A DNA stretch of 64,000 nucleotides. Origin: an uncultured Schlesneria sp. (lineage in GTDB: Bacteria > Planctomycetota > Planctomycetia > Planctomycetales > Planctomycetaceae). The DNA is taken from the NCBI GenBank assembly GCA_903858935.1, contig CAIOKO010000040.1, positions 121,289 to 185,288 on the forward strand. Reading direction: 5' to 3'. The position numbers and the translations under genes were made by a program. Under the pieces are notes generated by a model. The model was given only the letters and a program-made list of their open reading frames with translations. It did not search any database and had not been told where the DNA came from. This document shows, one piece after another, positions 8,594 to 17,313 of the stretch; positions within the stretch are counted from its first letter, which is position 1, and every line of letters starts with the position of its first letter.

Positions 8594-8649
8594 AGCCCGA
8601 TGCGTCAGCGAGGCAGAAAAAAGCTAGACCTTCACTTGCACGTCGGGCT
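8594..8649. repeat. Short inverted repeat with TAGCCCGA ends
   Basis: AGCCCGATGCG at 8594-8604 faces ACGTCGGGCT at 8640-8649 (8 of 10 outer pairs), with GTCAGCGAGG beside the left arm. The sequence 37833-37842 (TAGCCCGACG) resembles one arm. From general knowledge, TAGCCCGACGCGTCAGCGAGG-like palindromes are common between planctomycete genes. It lies 45 bp before the beta-helix gene and could also act as a terminator for the HEAT gene, though it has no T-run. Confidence 0.45.
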
Positions 8650-8693
8650 GATGAATATTCCTGGCTGACCTCCCGGATTTAATGGGGTGATCG

Positions 8694-10049
8694 ATGAAAG
8701 ATTTGTTTTGCAATCGACGTCGTTTTCTTGGCCTTGCCACCGGATGGTCAGTCAGTTCGGGGCTGGTTTCGCGACTTCAGGCTGATGATCCTGTACCCGG
8801 TCCTGAAGGTCGTCCTCGCGTCACGAAGCCACGCGCTACGTCCGGCGATAAGATCAGTGAACCTGATTGGGAACAGCGGTTGACGATTTCTGTGGGACAG
8901 AAACAAGGCGATCTGATTGGAACATCTCATAAAGTCCTTCAATCGGCGGTCGACAATGTCGCACGACTCGGAGGGGGCACTGTCCAGATTTTGCCGGGGA
9001 CGTACCTGTTGCGCGGGTCCATTCATCTGCGGTCAAATGTCCGGCTGATTGGAACTGGCGAGGAAACCATTCTGACCAAACCCGCGTCTGTCAGCACCAA
9101 ACTTGTTGCCGATTCGGATTGGTACGATCAGGAGATAACCCTGGAAGATTCCAAAGGTTTTGAAGTTGGTGACAGTGTTTGTTTGCGGACGCGAAATCCT
9201 CACAACGGCAGCCCAACAGTTCTTAAACGGACGCTTGTCGCTCGATCAGGCAATCGATTTAAGCTCGACCGTGCATTGAGAGAAAACTTCTGGACAATCG
9301 GCGAATCAACGTGTTCGACACTGTTCCCTTTGGTCACGGGTGAAGAGATCGACAATCTTGTCATTGAACGCCTGACACTCGATGGTAATCGAGCGAACAA
9401 TGAAAACCTGGATGGCAACTATGGGGGCTGCATCTTCTTTCAGGATGTCAATCAGGTCCTGATCCGCAACGTGACGGCCCGGCATAACAATGGCGATGGC
9501 ATCAGTTGGCAAATTTGTCACGATGTCACGGTTGAGGACTGCCACAGCCATGATCACGCGGGTCTCGGCCTGCATCCTGGATCGGGTTCCCAGCGACCCG
9601 TCATGCGCCGTAACAAGCTTGAACGATGTCAAATCGGACTCTTCTTCTGCTGGGGTGTGAAATACGGACTGGCAGAAGAGAATATGATCCTCGATATCAA
9701 AGGGCAGGGGATCTCCATCGGGCACCGCGATACCGACAACATCGTGCGGAAGAACGTTGTACGAAACAGCGGCCAGACCGGCGTTCTGTTCCGACCCGAA
9801 CGGGGGGCCGGTTTTTGCGGTCATCGCAATCTGATTGAACAGAACGTCATCGAAAATAGCGGGCCCGCCGATGGTGTCGCCATCGATGTTCAAGGTGGTA
9901 CTGAACTCGTCACGCTGCGACAGAACACCATTAAGGAAACCCGCGAAGCGGCCCAGCGCATCGGCATTCGCCTGGGGAAAGAAACCAAACAAATCAATCT
10001 TCTGGACAACACTTTTGCCGGGCTGAAGCAGGACGTCGTACAAGCATAA
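8694..10049 (+). CDS. Secreted right-handed parallel beta-helix protein (Tat signal)
   Basis: The N-terminus carries a twin-arginine signal (CNRRRFLGLATGWSVSSG), so the folded protein is exported. Residues about 85-450 form beta-helix coils: NVRLIGTGEETILTK is the usual first coil of pectate-lyase-3-like proteins, and later stretches such as NVTARHNNGDGISWQICHDV and NVVRNSGQTGVLFRP repeat every 22-25 residues. This fold occurs in polysaccharide lyases, epimerases and hydrolases, but I cannot place catalytic residues with confidence. A role in handling acidic or algal polysaccharide is inferred only from the fold. The start ATG at 8694 follows GGGGTG. It is 451 aa and stands alone. Confidence 0.8.
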   Translation: MKDLFCNRRRFLGLATGWSVSSGLVSRLQADDPVPGPEGRPRVTKPRATSGDKISEPDWEQRLTISVGQKQGDLIGTSHKVLQSAVDNVARLGGGTVQILPGTYLLRGSIHLRSNVRLIGTGEETILTKPASVSTKLVADSDWYDQEITLEDSKGFEVGDSVCLRTRNPHNGSPTVLKRTLVARSGNRFKLDRALRENFWTIGESTCSTLFPLVTGEEIDNLVIERLTLDGNRANNENLDGNYGGCIFFQDVNQVLIRNVTARHNNGDGISWQICHDVTVEDCHSHDHAGLGLHPGSGSQRPVMRRNKLERCQIGLFFCWGVKYGLAEENMILDIKGQGISIGHRDTDNIVRKNVVRNSGQTGVLFRPERGAGFCGHRNLIEQNVIENSGPADGVAIDVQGGTELVTLRQNTIKETREAAQRIGIRLGKETKQINLLDNTFAGLKQDVVQA

Positions 10050-10196
10050 CGCAAGTCGCGATGCAGGCGTTGCAGCACCTTGGCGACGCGCGAGGTATCA
10101 AAAACTTTAGCAATATACAGGTGACCCACCAAGACCAAGTGGGTCATGGATTTGCCAAGTAGATCGTTCCGATAATAAGGAATTGGAGTAAGCCAG

Positions 10197-10517
10197 ATGA
10201 CCCGTCTATCAAGCAGCATCGTCGCCGCTTTCACCCTCGGATTCATAGCAGCGTTAATGACAGTATCGGGCTGCAGCGAGCCGGCATCTCGTAAGCTAAC
10301 GATATTCCAATTTCAAAGCACTCAAACCTATACAGGTCCTTTTCAGATTGATACCAGTGAATTGCCAGCCGGTGCCGTTGCGTCGATAAACCAAACAGGT
10401 AACGCGGGCAAGCCGGAGACGAAATTGACCTTGAATCAAGATTATCAGTTTGAAGTTGTTTTTCGGCTTGCAGACACTCAAAGGAAAATCCAACAGCAAG
10501 ACAGTAAGAATCCGTGA
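10197..10517 (+). CDS. Small putative lipoprotein
   Basis: The 106-aa protein has a hydrophobic signal and a lipobox-like VSGC at about residues 23-26, so it is probably anchored to a membrane by a lipidated Cys. The mature part is about 80 residues, Gln/Thr rich and strand-like (LTLNQDYQFEVVFRL), without a recognised domain. GGAG lies 8 nt before the ATG. It stands between the beta-helix gene and a convergent Gfo/Idh-like gene. Confidence 0.65.
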   Translation: MTRLSSSIVAAFTLGFIAALMTVSGCSEPASRKLTIFQFQSTQTYTGPFQIDTSELPAGAVASINQTGNAGKPETKLTLNQDYQFEVVFRLADTQRKIQQQDSKNP

Positions 10518-10597
10518 CGTAACTGTGAGTGTCGAAGCCGACCGCCGATTTGTCAGCCGGGTAAATGTAGTAAGTCAAGTATATTATTGCCAAAACT

Positions 10598-11866
10598 TTA
10601 GTACGACATCGTCGTCGGGTCCAAGGTTAAATCAGGCTGCGGGGCATGAGGGTAATCAACAGGCTGATACCGTATCGCCAATTCAGGCGTCATCAGTTTT
10701 TCCTGGTTTTGAACTCGCGATGTCAGGGCTCGGTCCAGTATGCCGCTTGTCAACAATGTTCGCTCGATGGGATAGCTTGGCTTCCCCGTGTGAATCATTC
10801 GTTCGATTCCCTTCAGCAGATAAGCGAAATGAGGGTAATACGGCTCTGTTCGTTCTTCGAAGCGAGTTGCCAGCAGGGACTCTTGCCCTTTGATCTTCAA
10901 CGCGACTGCTGATCCCGTAGCAAAGCCGGGTAACATGAAGACAGAGCCCAACAGGCCGTCTCGATATTGGAACAGGAATAGTCCAGCCTTGTCACTCTGT
11001 CGAACTCGATCTGGCTCGGCCGCAACCAAAGTCAACGCGGCGTCAAATACCGCTTTGGAAACGAGGCCGTCGTCAATCGCTTTCCAGATTGCATCACCTT
11101 GTCGGAACTGCACCCAATCGACCCCCGTCTCGGCCCCTTGACGCCGTTCAACAAGAGTCTGAAAACACTCCAGCGCATGGGAACCGTAGACATCCAGACC
11201 TGAATAACCAATCCCGACCGCTGCCTCAATCGGGCTCCCCATCGGAACCGTGATCTCAGGCGTACGAAACGTCACCGCCAGCGACGATCCCGCCATGAAG
11301 GGAACTTTCATCTCTTTTGCTCGATCGTACATCCACTTCGCATCTTGCCATTCAGGCCCCAGGTGCTTGTCATTGAAGACCGGGACGACGCGATCGTACT
11401 TGCGAAATGTGTCGGTAATTTCTTCGAAGAAACGGCGACGAGGATAAAGATGTTGCTCTTTCCCGTTATGAGGATAAGTACCGTGTTCGCCGATGCTGAT
11501 CACGCCATCGACCGGGATTTTATCACTTCCTGCGGTGATCGCCTTTTCGATGGAATCGAAGAGCGGGACGTTGTGCTTTTTAGACATCGTTCGGGCGAGA
11601 TCCCGATCCGTGAACTGATCGACATACATAGATGCCAGCGTTAAGGCAGGTCCGACACCACCGTCCTGCCTCCAACCTTCGAGGATCTTGCCGATCAAAA
11701 CATCGGCGTGCAGACCTTTTGCATAGGCTGTCAGTACTGCTGCGACGGACTTCGGCTTCGTCTGTGCTGCATCCGAACCGGGGGGCGTCATCAACACGCC
11801 GGACATGGCCAAAGTTGCAGAAGTTTTCAGCCATTCTCGGCGAGAGAGCTCATCCGTCAGACCCAT
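10598..11866 (-). CDS. Secreted protein distantly related to Gfo/Idh/MocA oxidoreductases
   Basis: The start at 11866 is preceded by AAAGG 8 nt upstream. The N-terminus (LSRREWLKTSATLAMSGVLM) is Tat-like, pointing to the periplasm. The order of elements fits a Gfo/Idh Rossmann half: an opening beta strand (VAAVLTAY), an Asp-containing strand end (ASMYVDQFTDRD), VPLFDSIEKAI, VDGVISIGEHGTYP, and VVPVFNDKHLGPEW in the place of the family's KP loop. However, the glycine-rich dinucleotide motif is not clear, so cofactor binding is doubtful. Planctomycetes carry many such exported paralogues of unknown role. 422 aa. Confidence 0.65.
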   Translation of the reverse strand: MGLTDELSRREWLKTSATLAMSGVLMTPPGSDAAQTKPKSVAAVLTAYAKGLHADVLIGKILEGWRQDGGVGPALTLASMYVDQFTDRDLARTMSKKHNVPLFDSIEKAITAGSDKIPVDGVISIGEHGTYPHNGKEQHLYPRRRFFEEITDTFRKYDRVVPVFNDKHLGPEWQDAKWMYDRAKEMKVPFMAGSSLAVTFRTPEITVPMGSPIEAAVGIGYSGLDVYGSHALECFQTLVERRQGAETGVDWVQFRQGDAIWKAIDDGLVSKAVFDAALTLVAAEPDRVRQSDKAGLFLFQYRDGLLGSVFMLPGFATGSAVALKIKGQESLLATRFEERTEPYYPHFAYLLKGIERMIHTGKPSYPIERTLLTSGILDRALTSRVQNQEKLMTPELAIRYQPVDYPHAPQPDLTLDPTTMSY

Positions 11867-12056
11867 GGAATTACCTTTTCTGTTACTGGTGAAAGGGAAA
11901 GACAACCTGTAATAACGAACCTCTTTTCAGCGAGCTCAGGTACCTCAGTATGACAGCGATTTTTGCAACGGCAACTTGCCGCGAGGCGCATTCGTTCGTC
12001 GGCTTCGGTATCCTCAACCAGTCCGCTTCAATGTCCCACCTGATCGGGGTTTCCAA

Positions 12057-14168
12057 ATGATGAATTCGGCGAAAAACAGACCTCCGCAACATGCCCTCAT
12101 CTCAAAACGACATCGCGTTTTGCCAGTCGGAATTCTCCTGCTGGCTCTTATCGGATCGCAAGGCTCGTTTCAGGCCAGCGCGAAAGAGGGTGATTCGCCG
12201 TCGGCTTGGACTCCCGCTTTGATGATGCAGGTGAAGCGGGTTGGCAGCGTTGTCGTTTCACCAGATGGAAAACAAGTCGCTTATACTGTGCGGCAAGCGG
12301 TCATGAATGGCGATGACAGCGAATATCGGACTCAAATCCACCTTGCCGATGTTCAACGAAAAGAGTCACGGCAACTGACTCAAGGGGTCAAATCATCAGA
12401 CGACCCGCAGTGGTCGCCCGATGGCAAGTGGATTGCTTTCGTCTCGTCTCGCGTCGGTAAGAAGAATCTTTGGGCGATAAACGTTGACGGCGGTGAAGCG
12501 TTCCAACTGACGGAAGTGAAGTCAGACATTGGTAGTTTCCGTTGGTCACCAAAGGGTGATTTAATTGCTTTTACAGCCATCGACCCGACGACCGAAACCG
12601 AGGAACGCGATTCTCGCCAAAAGAATGATGCCAAGGTCGTTGACGAGGATGTGAAACTCAACCGCCTTCACGTCGTGAACTTCACTGGACCGACACACCG
12701 TCCGTTGTTGTCCCGACAATTGACAGCGGGAACGCTGAGCATCGTCAATGAGGCTCGAGCGGGGCGATCGGGATACGACTGGTCGCCCGATGGAACCACG
12801 ATTGCTGCGGCACATACGACGTCGCCACGGCCGGATGACTGGCCGTCGGCAGATCTTTCGTTAATCAACGTTGCCGATGGAACGGTCAAACCAATCCTCA
12901 ACACAAACGCGGCGGAGACATCGCCCCTGTTTTCACCCGATGGAAAACAGATCGCCTGCACGATCAGCAACGATCCCCCGACATGGGGCGGCATTCGAAC
13001 AGTCCACCTGATCTCTGTCGCTGATGGTTCCACAACAAAGCTAGCCGAAACCTACGATGGTTTTGGTCGATATTCCGAGCTCGTCGGCTGGTCGGCTGAT
13101 GGAAGTCAGATGTTCTACACCGAAGTACAAGGGACGAGCATGAAGTTGCTAGCCTTGCCAAAAAAGTGGGGACCTGTCGAGATCCGTCGTGGTCCAGGCA
13201 TGCCGATGGAAGGAATGTCGTTAGGCGGCGTATCCCTGAACTCGACTCGAACTCACTTTGGGTTTGGCTGGGAAAGACTCGAGGAGCCAGTCGAAGCATT
13301 CATAAGTGCGGTGGCACCTTTCGATCCTGTTGTCGTCAGCAAAGTACATAAAGATCTGTCGATGCCTCCGTTACCGCAAACGGAAGTCATTCGCTGGAAG
13401 TCTTCCGACGGCTTGGATGTGGTAGGTCTTCTGACCTATCCGAACGACTACAAAAAGGGTGATAAATATCCTTTGTTGCTTGTTGTGCACGGTGGGCCCA
13501 TGGGTGTGTTTACGCAGACATTTGATGGCTCTGCCGGAACCTATCCGATTGCAGCCTTTGCATCGAAAGGCTACGCAGTTCTTCGCCCTAATCCGCGCGG
13601 AAGCAGCGGGTACGGAAAGACGTTTCGCCATGCGAACTATAATGACTGGGGTGGCGGTGATTTTCGAGACGTGATGACCGGCGTCGATCACGTGATCGCT
13701 CAAGGAATTGCTGACCCGGATCGATTGGGTGTAATGGGCTGGAGCTACGGTGGCTTTATGACTTCCTGGGCAATCACTCAGACAAAACGATTTCGCGCGG
13801 CGTCTGTCGGGGCCGGAGTCACGAACTTGATGAGTTTCACGGGAACCTCCGATATCCCTGGATTCCTTCCTGATTACTTTCAGGGGGAGTATTGGGATAA
13901 GTTCGACGCCTATCGAAATCATTCGGCCATGTTTCAAATCAAGGTAGTCACCACACCAACACTGATCCAGCATGGTGAACGGGATGAACGAGTCCCTCTC
14001 TCGCAAGGGTTGGAACTCTACAATGCACTCAAGCGACAAGGCTGCAAAACGAAAATGGTGATTTACCCACGAACACCGCACGGCATTGAAGAACCACGAT
14101 TGATGCTCGACTGCATGAATCGGAATCTCGACTGGTTCGACCAGTATGTTGGTGGCTCCTCCCGATAG
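12057..14168 (+). CDS. S9-family prolyl oligopeptidase / acylaminoacyl-peptidase-like serine peptidase
   Basis: With the ATG at 12057 the protein is 703 aa with an N-terminal membrane or signal segment (VLPVGILLLALIGSQGSF). Residues about 55-400 form a TolB/DPP-like beta-propeller: PQWSPDGKWIAFVSSR, SFRWSPKGDLIAF, YDWSPDGTTIAAAH and PLFSPDGKQIAC are its repeats. The C-terminal alpha/beta hydrolase carries the nucleophile GWSYGG (Ser563), an Asp in ERDERVP (Asp643) and His in TPHGIEEP (His675). It should cleave short peptides or acyl-peptides in the periplasm; exact specificity cannot be read. The upstream in-frame ATG at 11976 would put 27 unrelated residues before the signal, so I reject it. 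It is divergent from the Gfo/Idh-like gene. Confidence 0.9.
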   Translation: MMNSAKNRPPQHALISKRHRVLPVGILLLALIGSQGSFQASAKEGDSPSAWTPALMMQVKRVGSVVVSPDGKQVAYTVRQAVMNGDDSEYRTQIHLADVQRKESRQLTQGVKSSDDPQWSPDGKWIAFVSSRVGKKNLWAINVDGGEAFQLTEVKSDIGSFRWSPKGDLIAFTAIDPTTETEERDSRQKNDAKVVDEDVKLNRLHVVNFTGPTHRPLLSRQLTAGTLSIVNEARAGRSGYDWSPDGTTIAAAHTTSPRPDDWPSADLSLINVADGTVKPILNTNAAETSPLFSPDGKQIACTISNDPPTWGGIRTVHLISVADGSTTKLAETYDGFGRYSELVGWSADGSQMFYTEVQGTSMKLLALPKKWGPVEIRRGPGMPMEGMSLGGVSLNSTRTHFGFGWERLEEPVEAFISAVAPFDPVVVSKVHKDLSMPPLPQTEVIRWKSSDGLDVVGLLTYPNDYKKGDKYPLLLVVHGGPMGVFTQTFDGSAGTYPIAAFASKGYAVLRPNPRGSSGYGKTFRHANYNDWGGGDFRDVMTGVDHVIAQGIADPDRLGVMGWSYGGFMTSWAITQTKRFRAASVGAGVTNLMSFTGTSDIPGFLPDYFQGEYWDKFDAYRNHSAMFQIKVVTTPTLIQHGERDERVPLSQGLELYNALKRQGCKTKMVIYPRTPHGIEEPRLMLDCMNRNLDWFDQYVGGSSR

Positions 14169-14297
14169 AGTCCGTAGACCGACCCATCAACAAACGACGC
14201 TGTTAACTGTAAGTGACTTGGAGCGAGGCTGATGGTTTCGTAAAGTCCAGGTCTCGCAATAACTGATACCTCACTCAAACGACAAAGATTTTCACAG

Positions 14298-14753
14298 ATG
14301 GACTTAATTTCGCTTCTCTCACGCTGGACACACATTGGAACAGCAATCGTTCTCGTTGGCGGAACCTGTTTTCTCAGATTTGTGCTCGCCCCAGCCGCAG
14401 CGCAATTGCCGGATGCCGAGCACCAGAAACTGAAAGAACTGGTGATGAACACGTGGAAGAAATTCGTCCACGCGGGGATCACACTCTTTCTTCTGAGCGG
14501 TTTCTACAACTATCTGGTTGTTCAAATTCCAAAACACAAAGGAGACGGGCTCTATCATGGATTGATGGGAGCTAAGATGATGCTGGCGTTTGGCATCTTC
14601 TTCCTTGCATCAGCACTTGTCGGCCGATCAAAGTCGTTCGAAGGAATGCGGAAGAACGCAAAACTCTGGCAGCTGGTCATCATTATTCTGGCAGCGATCA
14701 TCGTCGGAATCTCGGGATATCTTAAAATGGCAGGACCTAAGCTGGTCGGCTGA
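14298..14753 (+). CDS. Four-helix membrane protein, CopD/YqhA-like
   Basis: The 151-aa protein has four hydrophobic helices, at about residues 10-32, 55-78, 88-107 and 122-142. It includes an early His (RWTHIGTAIVLVGGTCFLRF), a second His in helix 2 (FVHAGITLFLLSGF) and a polar loop (PKHKGDGLYHGLMGAKM) with further His. This recalls the copper-resistance D or cytochrome-b-like small membrane proteins, where such His bind copper or haem, but similarity is only suggestive. No operon partner: the next gene starts 63 bp later on the same strand and is unrelated. Confidence 0.6.
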   Translation: MDLISLLSRWTHIGTAIVLVGGTCFLRFVLAPAAAQLPDAEHQKLKELVMNTWKKFVHAGITLFLLSGFYNYLVVQIPKHKGDGLYHGLMGAKMMLAFGIFFLASALVGRSKSFEGMRKNAKLWQLVIIILAAIIVGISGYLKMAGPKLVG

Positions 14754-14816
14754 TTGCACGAGTGACCCAGGTAACGATGCTTGCTTCAGATGTGGCTCGC
14801 GTAAGTCTGCCGCCAA

Positions 14817-15521
14817 ATGCCATCGAAGTCCTTCAAAACCCCTGAACCCTCAGACGAACCGCTCATGCGTCTCGTGTTTAAGCATGTGAATGATTCCATG
14901 CTGCGCGAGATTGCCCAGGCGGACTATGGAATGGACGCCGACGCTCATTTACGGGCGTTAAACGCGGTGAAAACCGGCAACCTACCAGTCCCGATGCCAT
15001 GGGAACCCAGAGAGGTTCTTGAGCTCGTTCGTTGGTCTGAACCTGATGTTCGAGAATGGAAGCCCGGTTCGGCGGGTGCGCGCGGACATTGGATGCGTTT
15101 ATTCTCTTGTACGGTCCTGCTTCGTGCCGCGTCTGAACCCGAAAACGAGGGATACTTCACAGGTGAAGATTCAACGATTATTCAATTTGTCGACAGTGCC
15201 ATAAAGCTCGGAAAGAAATCATCGCAGGCGGCATTAGCGTTCCTGCTTTGGTGCAATCAGTATCGTGAACCTAATGACGGGGACACTGGTTACTTTGCCG
15301 AAGCGATTCTCTGTTTAGCCGTTTCACTCGGCCAATGCGATGCTGACTGGGCACACTCGTTGATTGCTGCCGCAAAAATCGACGACGCAAATCCAGCAGC
15401 GATGATTCGTGATTGCCAGAAATCTCAGACATGGAAAGATGTCGTGTGTCGAACGCTCGTTGAGGCAAGTGCCGGCAACAAGGAAATTGAAGAATTTGGC
15501 AGAGCTTTGATCGGCGAATAG
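14817..15521 (+). CDS. Conserved hypothetical protein, 234 aa
   Basis: I do not recognise the family. It is a soluble, probably helical protein without signal or membrane segment. Visible stretches are a predicted helix at 23-55 (SMLREIAQADYGMDADAHLRA), a polar Pro/Trp-rich segment (PMPWEPREVLELVRW) and Cys-containing helices near 100-190. No catalytic motif is evident. No Shine-Dalgarno is clear before the ATG at 14817. A terminator-like hairpin follows it. Confidence 0.6.
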   Translation: MPSKSFKTPEPSDEPLMRLVFKHVNDSMLREIAQADYGMDADAHLRALNAVKTGNLPVPMPWEPREVLELVRWSEPDVREWKPGSAGARGHWMRLFSCTVLLRAASEPENEGYFTGEDSTIIQFVDSAIKLGKKSSQAALAFLLWCNQYREPNDGDTGYFAEAILCLAVSLGQCDADWAHSLIAAAKIDDANPAAMIRDCQKSQTWKDVVCRTLVEASAGNKEIEEFGRALIGE

Positions 15522-15540
15522 GGCGTCATAGCAATTCGGA

Positions 15541-15569
15541 AAAACACGAACCCCATCTGGGTGTGTTTT
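15541..15569 (+). terminator. Possible rho-independent terminator
   Basis: AAAACAC pairs with GTGTTTT, with an inner CCCA/TGGG stem, 20 nt after the preceding stop. The T-tract is part of the stem and only 4 nt long, so efficiency is uncertain. Confidence 0.45.
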
Positions 15570-15669
15570 GAAAATGTCGTCATTTGATCTCTGACGCGTT
15601 ATCATGATTCGGTCGACTGTTTTTCCCAGTCGATCGAACCGATGCCTCTCTGCGTTAGCCTGGAGAATC

Positions 15670-17121
15670 ATGATGTGCCAACCCCGATGGATACTTTGTT
15701 TGATCCTCTTGGTTTGGGGCCACTCAATCACAGTTCTCGCTCAGGTGGGTGGCGGAGGCGGCCTCGGCGGGGGTGGTCTTGGTGGAGGAGGTTTCGGCGC
15801 CGGTGGGGGAGGAAATGGCCAGGGTCAAAACAACAGCTCAGGGATCAAGATCGACGCCGGAGGTGTTGTGTCGTTAACCGTCGCTGCCGACGGCACGATG
15901 ACACTCGACAAGAAACGTCGAGACGCATTGGCGAAGAAACATCTATCGCAAGACGTCAATCAAAAAACAAAACAGCGTTTCGTATCGCTTGTCGAGTTAG
16001 AGAAACGACTGGTCGCGGTACTTTCGCAAGCTCAGCCGATTCCAGATGAACTATTCTATCTTGCGGGACTGCAGCGAATTGAGCACGTTTTTGTCTTTCC
16101 TGACGAACAGGATCTTGTCATCGCTGGTCCTGCCGAAGGCTTCGTACCCGATGTTGTTGGAAGGATGATCGGTGTTGAATCGGGTCGGCCAGTATTGCGA
16201 CTGGACGATCTCGCCATCGCCTTGAGGACCGTCGCCAGATCACCGTTGAAACAACTAGGTTGCTCGATCGATCCTGTCCCGAGTCGTATCGCCGAACTGA
16301 AAAGGTTTATCCGCGACGGAACACCATCAACGATCGACGAAGTGGAAGCTCGATTCAATCAGATGGACGATATTCTTGACCTGCAGGATGTCAGGATTGA
16401 CGGTGTCCCCACAGACTCTCATTTCGCCACCATGCTGGTGGAAGCAGACTATCGCATGAAACGGATTGCAATCGGATCTGAAGATCCGGCAATCAAGGGG
16501 CTGAAAAGTAACCTGGCGATGCTTGGATCAGGCGGGAGCGTCATGCAACGCTGGTGGTTCGTACCATTCTATGATGCGATCTATCGCAGCCAAGATGGCC
16601 TCGCCTTTCAGTTCGTGGGACAACGCGCTCAACTTCTGGCAGAAGATGAAGTCACCGACGCTGCTGGAAACCGGTCAAGTGCAGCGACGACCCGCAAATC
16701 GACGCACGGCTTCGCCAAGCAGTTCACTGATAAGTTTCCTCAACTGGCTGAAAAATCGCCCGTATTTGCTGAGTTGCAAAATTTAATCGACTGGTCGGTG
16801 TTCGCAGCACTATTGCAAAAGGAAAACATTCCAGAACGGCTTGGCTGGAAGCAGGAACTTCTGCTTGATCAAAGTCGATTAGTGTATCCCACGTTTGATA
16901 CTCCCAGGAAGATCCCTTCTTTAGTCAGCTATAAGCGAACTGGAAACCTTGTTGTCGGACTCGTCGGAGGAGTCACGGTTAACCCCCTGCAAGCCCTCGA
17001 CAAGGCGTTAATTGCCTCACGCGACTCAGCAGCACTCGAGATATCTCGTACGGCTGTCACGAATGGCACGCGAAGTGAAAAACATCCTTGGTGGTGGGAT
17101 GCCGCTCGAGCAAGCAAGTAG
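15670..17121 (+). CDS. Secreted DUF1598-like protein with Gly-rich N-terminus
   Basis: Starting at the ATG at 15670 (CTGGAG 6 nt upstream) the 483-aa protein has a clear signal peptide (CLILLVWGHSITVLAQ), then a run of about 25 Gly-rich residues. A planctomycete-type domain follows: PIPDELFYLAGLQRIEHVFV, a middle part with MLVEADYRMKRIAIG and a MQRWWFVPFYDAIYRS motif. This matches my memory of DUF1598, a planctomycete family of unknown function. The Gly tract may be a flexible spacer between the membrane and the domain. An upstream in-frame ATG at 15604 lacks signal-peptide logic. A GTGCCACTG repeat follows at 17175. Confidence 0.75.
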   Translation: MMCQPRWILCLILLVWGHSITVLAQVGGGGGLGGGGLGGGGFGAGGGGNGQGQNNSSGIKIDAGGVVSLTVAADGTMTLDKKRRDALAKKHLSQDVNQKTKQRFVSLVELEKRLVAVLSQAQPIPDELFYLAGLQRIEHVFVFPDEQDLVIAGPAEGFVPDVVGRMIGVESGRPVLRLDDLAIALRTVARSPLKQLGCSIDPVPSRIAELKRFIRDGTPSTIDEVEARFNQMDDILDLQDVRIDGVPTDSHFATMLVEADYRMKRIAIGSEDPAIKGLKSNLAMLGSGGSVMQRWWFVPFYDAIYRSQDGLAFQFVGQRAQLLAEDEVTDAAGNRSSAATTRKSTHGFAKQFTDKFPQLAEKSPVFAELQNLIDWSVFAALLQKENIPERLGWKQELLLDQSRLVYPTFDTPRKIPSLVSYKRTGNLVVGLVGGVTVNPLQALDKALIASRDSAALEISRTAVTNGTRSEKHPWWWDAARASK

Positions 17122-17174
17122 CCAGAACGATCACGCGCTGTGTCCTAATCGCATTATGAAACTTCTGAACGTGA

Positions 17175-17266
17175 GTGCCACTGCTTGACCGTACTCGGTC
17201 AGCAGTGTTCTTCGGCTGGTTTTGCGAGAAAACGCTGCTTCTCCGAAGACTCCGAAGCAGTGGCAC
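17175..17266. repeat. 92-bp palindromic element with GTGCCACTGCTT ends
   Basis: The ends GTGCCACTGCTT (17175-17186) and AAGCAGTGGCAC (17255-17266) are a perfect 12-bp terminal inverted repeat. The interior (ACCGTACTCGGTCAGCAGTG, CTGCTTCTCCGAAGACTCCG) closely resembles the left part of the element at 1551-1887. It lies between convergent genes. No coding capacity; it is probably a short non-autonomous mobile or REP-like sequence. Confidence 0.7.
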
Positions 17267-17313
17267 TGAATCCCAATCTCGAAACTTCAAAATGTAATCG
17301 CTTGTTAAAAACC

